From NCBI RefSeq assembly GCF_036850765.1, contig NC_089493.1, positions 191,536,706 to 191,600,705 of the forward strand: a stretch of 64,000 nt of DNA, given 5' to 3'. The notes below the pieces were generated by a model. That model saw nothing but the letters and a program-made list of their open reading frames with translations. It was not told the origin of the DNA and ran no database searches. This document shows positions 58,791-64,000 of the stretch, in pieces. Position numbers and translations under genes: made by a program. Source of the DNA: Saccopteryx bilineata. Its lineage: Eukaryota > Chordata > Mammalia > Chiroptera > Emballonuridae. How positions within the stretch are numbered: the stretch's first letter is position 1; the number at the start of each line of letters is the position of its first letter.

Positions 58791-60439
58791 AGGAACAGAT
58801 TTGGGCCACTTTTGCCTTACAGCCAGTGATCTTGCCGTTATCATTTGTTCTAAGTAATTGCTGGGAGCTATTATTTTTAAAAGACTGCATTGATAACTAG
58901 CAGCATAAATTGGGGGGGGGAGTATTCCTTCAGTCTTAGCGTTCACTGACTCAAGTTTAAATTAACCTTGACTAGACTATCTTTTAATACGTTTTTGATA
59001 CATAAAATAATTTATTGAAACATGTTTTAAAATACATTTTGGAGGATTTTTAGAAAGTGCAAAAAGCTTAAGAGTAGTTTACTAGAAATGTGGTTTTATC
59101 TTACACCACATCAACATTTGTGAATCTTTTTTATTCCTATCAGCTATTTGGTAAAAATCCACAATTTGCCAAAATGTTTAATAGGACACAAATACAGACA
59201 TTTCATGTGATGTACCATGTAAATGTAAACCTTTGTAGTTACATGTTTTCGTAGCAAGAGAATTGTTATAAAAGGCATGTAATTTATTAGCTATCGGTCG
59301 CTGCTTTATTGCCTTTGCCGCACCGCAGTAATAAATAAAAGAAAGTGAACTGATTTTACAAATGGCACACAAGGTGCACATTTTGTGGGGAAAAAAGTCT
59401 TTTTTTAAAGAATTGGCATTAAATCCTTTTTTTGTGATGACAAAGAGGCTAAGAGTGCAAACTGTATTTTCTGTTTATCGAAAACAGTCTTTTTTTCTTG
59501 GGGGCATTTTCCCTATGATCATCAAGGGACTTCAAAAGCAATAAAGTGTGGAATCATTGTTCGACTTGAACAGTATTAAAACTTAGGTTTTAATTTCAGT
59601 GAAGTAATAAGATTTGAACCTGTCTCACATTACAACACTGTAAGGCATTTAGCAATTGTATTTTAAAAGAGGTTTTTAAGATGCAGCTCACTTGTAAGCT
59701 AACTGTCTGTCAGTAATTAATAGTTTTTCTTCAGCATGAGCTATTGTGAGCAGACCAAGAAATATCTGGGTTTCTAGTAACACATTATGATAATTGTGTG
59801 TTTACTCCTAATTAGTCTAAATGTCTAATAATTTTCAGCCTCTCTGCCTGCTTCAAAGAAAAAAAGAGAGAATGATGTTTAAAGCTACAGTATATCCTTG
59901 GGCTTTTAAAAATATGAAAGTACCTGTACAATATTTCAATAAGGTTTACATCCAGCAATGTTATATGTCAGTTGACTCATTGAGTAACCAAGTATTTTAT
60001 TCTTCAATATAATTTCCTAGTTTTTAGACATTGCATCATTTGTATATGTAAAAAAAAACATTGCTTGATACACAACTAGATATACAGCTAAACCCAACTG
60101 ACCATCTGGGTTCTTCAGTACTCAACATTGAAACGTATCTTTACTTCTCAAAAAAGGGCTTTAAAATATGAGCGTTTCTATTAGATCAATGTGGCAACAT
60201 ACTTGCTGATGAAAGATTGTATTTACCATTTGGAATTGCTCTTGAAAATAATTGCCTCTACAAAAGGAAACATCTGTACAATAGTGCATGGTTAAAGCTG
60301 CCATCAATTTTTAACATTTGAGGGTTGAGCTATGACCTTTTATGATGACTGTGAACAGTAACTGCCTCCATTAGCCATAAGTTTTGTTTCTTTATTTTAG
60401 TAGATGGCCCAGACTGTAAATATTAGAGAATCTAAAATA
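58791..60439. other. unique DNA with possible conserved non-coding stretch
   Basis: No gene or repeat. 59190-59400 has retained CpGs (GCTATCGGTCGCTGC, TGCCGCACCGCAG) and looks like candidate conserved sequence. Confidence 0.35.
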
Positions 60440-61200
60440 AATCAACATATTATCCTAAGGATACAAAATGTAAGAGCTATTTGTGGTTGGGAACCTTTGA
60501 CAGATAGTTTAGATGAGGCAGCTGATTGCCCGCCTTGCGTGTCTGGTCTCCGTCGCCGTGCCTGCAGGCAGTTCAGGGCTACGGCTGTAGATATTGATGT
60601 CAGGGTTAGTACTGAGTGGCTAGCAGTGACAGATGTCTATAATTACAGGCAATGCTTCCAGTATTTCTGAAAAGCCAGCTTATGTTGAACAATTATCTTA
60701 TTTCTGCCTCGCCAAAGAGTGTGTTCCGACGGCTGGTATTAGCATTGGTTGAATACAGCGCTTCTGCTGCCTTGGGACAAATGTGGGAAAAACACTGGGT
60801 TCTAAAACACAAATGAAAAATATTTTCTCAGCATTTCGAATTCGTTAAGTGCAGTGTTTTCCTAATTTTTATCTCCCAGGATGTTTCTGTTGAGGGAGTC
60901 CTGAAATATAAAAGCACATTTGGCCAACTTATTGGGCTGCTGTTCCCCCCGGGCCCGCGTGGCTCCCCGGCGCCTGTGCCCCTCGCTTTGCTGAATGGAT
61001 GTGCTGCAGCACAGTTGGCTTTGAGACAACTTTCTCCGACGGGAATGACATTTTCTGATTGATTCCCATTGCAAAATTAGCAAGGCCCTTCCGTGGACCA
61101 TCTCTCACACCTTTCGATGAGGGAAATTGTAAAATGTTAGGCTGTACCAAAACGTGCAAAGCACCTTAGTGCATGGATGGCTTTGCATTTGCTGAGAATT
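60440..61200. other. candidate conserved non-coding element with CpG-rich patch
   Basis: Repeat-free. 60520-60620 and 60940-60990 carry clustered CpGs (CCCGCCTTGCGTGTCTGG; GGGCCCGCGTGGCTCCCCGG) in an AT-rich setting, with TTTGCATTTGCTGAGAATTG and AATGACATTTTCTGATTGAT near the end. No reading frame has recognisable protein content. Confidence 0.35.
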
Positions 61201-61274
61201 GCACTCTTCAGTTTTTGTTTTAACCCATTAAGCTTAGCCTTGATCACTTATTTCTTTTCTTCTTTTTAGTACAT

Positions 61275-61350
61275 TTTGACTTTTTAAATTTTTCAATCAT
61301 GGTTGACATGCAATATGTTAGTTTCAGGTGAGTTTTCAGTCATTTATTGT
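61275..61350 (-). mobile_element. LINE-1 3'-end fragment, antisense
   Basis: GGTTGACATGCAATATGTTA then GTTTCAGGTG is a typical antisense LINE-1 3' end. Short. Confidence 0.5.
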
Positions 61351-62204
61351 CCTTTCTTATCTCCAGGTGTCCATGACCACTTCCTTCCATACTTCCTCTT
61401 GGTCCGCTTTCTTCAGTCATTAGAAATGTTCATGCTCGATGGTCCCAGTTCTCAACTGTCTTTTTTCTGGCCACCAGTATTTATGACACAGGGGCTGTAA
61501 ATAGCGCACTCGCTAGCAGGTGCAGCTGCCTCACACAATACTGAACGTTCCTAAAGTCCAAGGCACTGGGTATGAAAACATTGCCCACGCTATAACTTAT
61601 ACATTCTGTGTTTTCAGGTCATGTAGATTGAGAAGTGCCTAGGAAACACCATTTGAGAATGCTTTGTCTTCAACCTTAATTTAATTTTTATATATTGGGT
61701 TTCTACTTTGTGCTTAACCATTTTGTGTAATCATTACGTTTCTTGTTCAGTCTTTCTAGCAATATTTTATTTAGAAGGTATGATTACGTTCATTTTACAG
61801 TGTATTAAAAAGATTTCAGGAAAGTTATAAACTTGTTCAGAAGCAGCCCCTAGTTTTGACCAAATCATTACATTCTAAACACAAGTTCACTTTCTACTCT
61901 GTTACATTGCCCATGTGTATGTTTAGCCATGAGTCCAGGCATGATCAGTTTTAAGGGTAATGTTTGATAAAACCCGTATCACAAGTTTCATTCCTATATT
62001 TTCTGTTGCACTACCCAGGAAAAAAAACTTACCTCTACAACCACAGGTTGATGTCTAGTCCTGGCTAGCCATCAGTCACAAGAGAGCTAAGCCAGATCCT
62101 AGATATTTGATGTAACCCATCCTACTGCAGGAGAAGCAGTTCAACTCGTAGTCTAATGTCAGAGATCACTATTATATTTATATCTGAAAGACATTCCACT
62201 TCTG
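61351..62204. other. unique DNA, nothing recognised
   Basis: No supported gene or repeat. Confidence 0.4.
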
Positions 62205-62360
62205 TTCTTACTGAGCCTACCACCCAAAAACTTTAATTGAGGTAGCATTGGTTAGTAACATTATATAAATTTTAGGTGTCAACATTTTATTTTGGTATCT
62301 ATATAACTTATCGAGTGTTTATCACCAAAAGTCCATTTTCTAACCAACACCATATATTTG
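62205..62360 (-). mobile_element. LINE-1 3' end, antisense
   Basis: TTAATTGAGGTAGCATTGG, TTAGTAACATTATATAAATT, TTAGGTGTCAACATTTTATT and GAGTGTTTATCACCAAAAGT match the antisense LINE-1 3' UTR order. Confidence 0.75.
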
Positions 62361-63019
62361 ACCCTTTACCAAAAACTCTTGATTGTTTGAAACCAATAAG
62401 GTATTAGTGTGTGTGCATTAATTTAGCAAAGAAAACTGAGAACTGGGTGGACTCACTGATCTGAATTGGTAAGACTTTGATAATTTATTGGACCCAGGGA
62501 TGTAAATCATCTACTTAACCCAGTAAGTTGGAGAAAGGAAATCGGAATTTGTAATGACTCGAAAAAGAGGAGGATGAGAGCTTTAAAGTTGGGGACTTAG
62601 GTAATGCAGATGAGCCCGGGAGACGCGATGTCACCTCCTGCCTCCACCCCACCGCTGTCCCTGCTCCTCTTCCTGTAAAGTAGACGGTTCAGGCGGAAGA
62701 TAGAAGATTGGGAGTTAGGCTTCGTGAGAGCTGTTTCCCTTCTGATCACTCTGACCACTAAAGCTACCGACATACCAACTTAGAACGTAATCTGTTTTCT
62801 AGCAGCTAGTTTGGATAAAGCACAAAGAAAGGACACTATCATTTTGGTACATGCCTAATAGTCTTCATTCAGACTAATGTTTGATTATATATTACCTAAT
62901 AATAGCAGCCACTTACTGATCATCTGTTCAGATGGCTGATAGCTAATGTTTATCTGGGGCTGACTGTGTCCTAAAGCTTTCCAAGTGTTTCTGACCCTGT
63001 GCCGGCGGTGCTGTATATA
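62361..63019. other. unique DNA, nothing recognised
   Basis: No supported gene or repeat. Confidence 0.4.
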
Positions 63020-63290
63020 GTAGGACATGATGACAATAATAATAGCTAACACTTAACGGAAATTTTACTATGTGCGAGGCCTGTGCTGAGTGCTTTACGT
63101 AAATTAACTACTTCAATCCTCCCAAAGATTCTGTTAACTTGTTCAAAATCACTTAGTAAGTGGTAGAATCCAACTAGTCTTGGCCATCAGAATCTATCCT
63201 TAACCTCTTCACTGGACTGCCTCCTAATTTGTGAGATTACCTGTTGTGATGCTATTTTTTCCATTTTACAGACAAAGAACTGAGAGGCTG
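63020..63290 (-). mobile_element. MIR SINE, antisense
   Basis: ATAATAGCTAACACTTAACG, TACTATGTGCGAGGCCTGTG, CTGAGTGCTTTACGTAAATT, ACTTCAATCCTCCCAAAGAT and TTAGTAAGTGGTAGAATCC are the reversed MIR order. A second core-like TTTTACAGACAAAGAACTGA at 63265 suggests an adjacent piece. Confidence 0.8.
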
Positions 63291-63368
63291 AGTGGGTATA
63301 GGATTATAGAGTTAATTCATTAAATAGAGATGTTGATTCAGTGCCTGCGTGGCCAAGCTTGTGCACGA

Positions 63369-63384
63369 CCAGCAGGTGGCAGCC
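63369..63384 (+). promoter_or_regulatory. strong CTCF-like motif
   Basis: CCAGCAGGTGGCAGCC fits the CTCF core CCASYAGRKGGCRSY at all 15 of its positions. It lies outside recognised repeats in a GC-richer patch (63340-63420). Plus-strand orientation. Binding is not shown by sequence alone. Confidence 0.55.
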
Positions 63385-64000
63385 CCCCTAAACCCTGCAT
63401 GTGTCGCCCTGCCCGCCTGTTCATTCTGTTTCCTCCAAGTTGAAGTTCTCTAAGATATCTGCTCTATTAACTTACTCATTTCTGTCTTTTCACTGAGAGA
63501 GGAAAATGCTTCCTTGGCAACTGTGTCCACCGGTTGGGCTCTTGCATATGTTGTAGCTAATTTTCCACACAGAAGTTCACTAGGAAGAGTAGGCTGGAGG
63601 CAGCACTTGGCCTTGCGCCACACAGTGTGCTGCTCAGAGAATCCAGGTACTGGGTGGGAGGGTGTCAGTGGCCATCAGAAGGTGAGCTCTGATCCACTGC
63701 GTCTGGGTAAGTTAAAGTTGTCACCAACTAGCTAGTGGACAGACAAGTTGAAAGGTCAAAGGGCTATAGGAACAAGATCTTTGACTAAAATTTGAGACTA
63801 TTAAGAAAACTAGCTGATTTGACCAAGTAGCAAAAATAATACAGATGATGTCATTGCTACCTCTCTTTATCCCCGGGGCCATTACTCCTATACTCTTTAT
63901 GTCAGGTGGTTCCTCCAGAAGAACAGAGAGGTGAGTACCTCTCAGGAGAAAGGTACAGAAGTTGTTTTAATGTAGAAAATGGGACAAGTTTCAGAGAGGC
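63385..64000. other. unique DNA, nothing recognised
   Basis: No supported gene or repeat in the final stretch after the CTCF-like site. Confidence 0.35.

Overview
The window is a 64 kb stretch of mammalian nuclear DNA with no protein-coding exon that I can support. It is AT-rich and packed with interspersed repeats of different ages: ancient MIR and L2 copies, LINE-1 pieces, tRNA-headed SINEs and non-autonomous DNA transposons. The SINE families start with GGCCCTGGCCGGTTGGCTC, GCCTGACCAGGCGGTGGCGC and GCCTGACCTGTGGTGGCGC. I associate these with bats, probably the horseshoe-bat side of the order (Yinpterochiroptera). Clean hAT insertions with perfect 8-bp target-site duplications fit a bat too, because few other mammals have had recent DNA-transposon activity. 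The species call is inference, not proof.

Layout. 1-10.9 kb: AT-rich sequence with SINEs, antisense LINE-1 remnants and a small hAT element (5418-5797) nested in the LINE-1. 10.9-26.2 kb: one very large structure, a hAT-type insertion (10932-26157) bounded by near-identical terminal inverted repeats and a perfect 8-bp duplication ATATAGAT. Almost all of it is a 14.2-kb satellite array (11084-25271) of 26-28-bp monomers, roughly 500 copies, with higher-order duplications layered on top. 26-38.7 kb: unique sequence with MIR, L2, SINEs and a small TA-flanked DNA transposon interrupted by a SINE. 38.7-39.8 kb: an antisense LINE-1 3' end carrying a three-copy 106-108-bp tandem repeat. 40-64 kb: largely unique sequence, several stretches that look like conserved non-coding DNA, a second clean small hAT element (41676-41995), more SINEs, an LTR-like block (about 54985-55655), a hAT broken by a SINE with a long AT/T tract (57555-58357), and two good CTCF-like motifs.

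There is no gene network to describe. The window reads as intergenic or deep intronic DNA. Every LINE-1 piece seen lies on the minus strand, which would fit a host transcript on the plus strand, but the sample is small. The main discovery candidate is the satellite born inside a transposon. A second is that the commonest SINE family carries a CTCF-like motif, duplicated in some copies.
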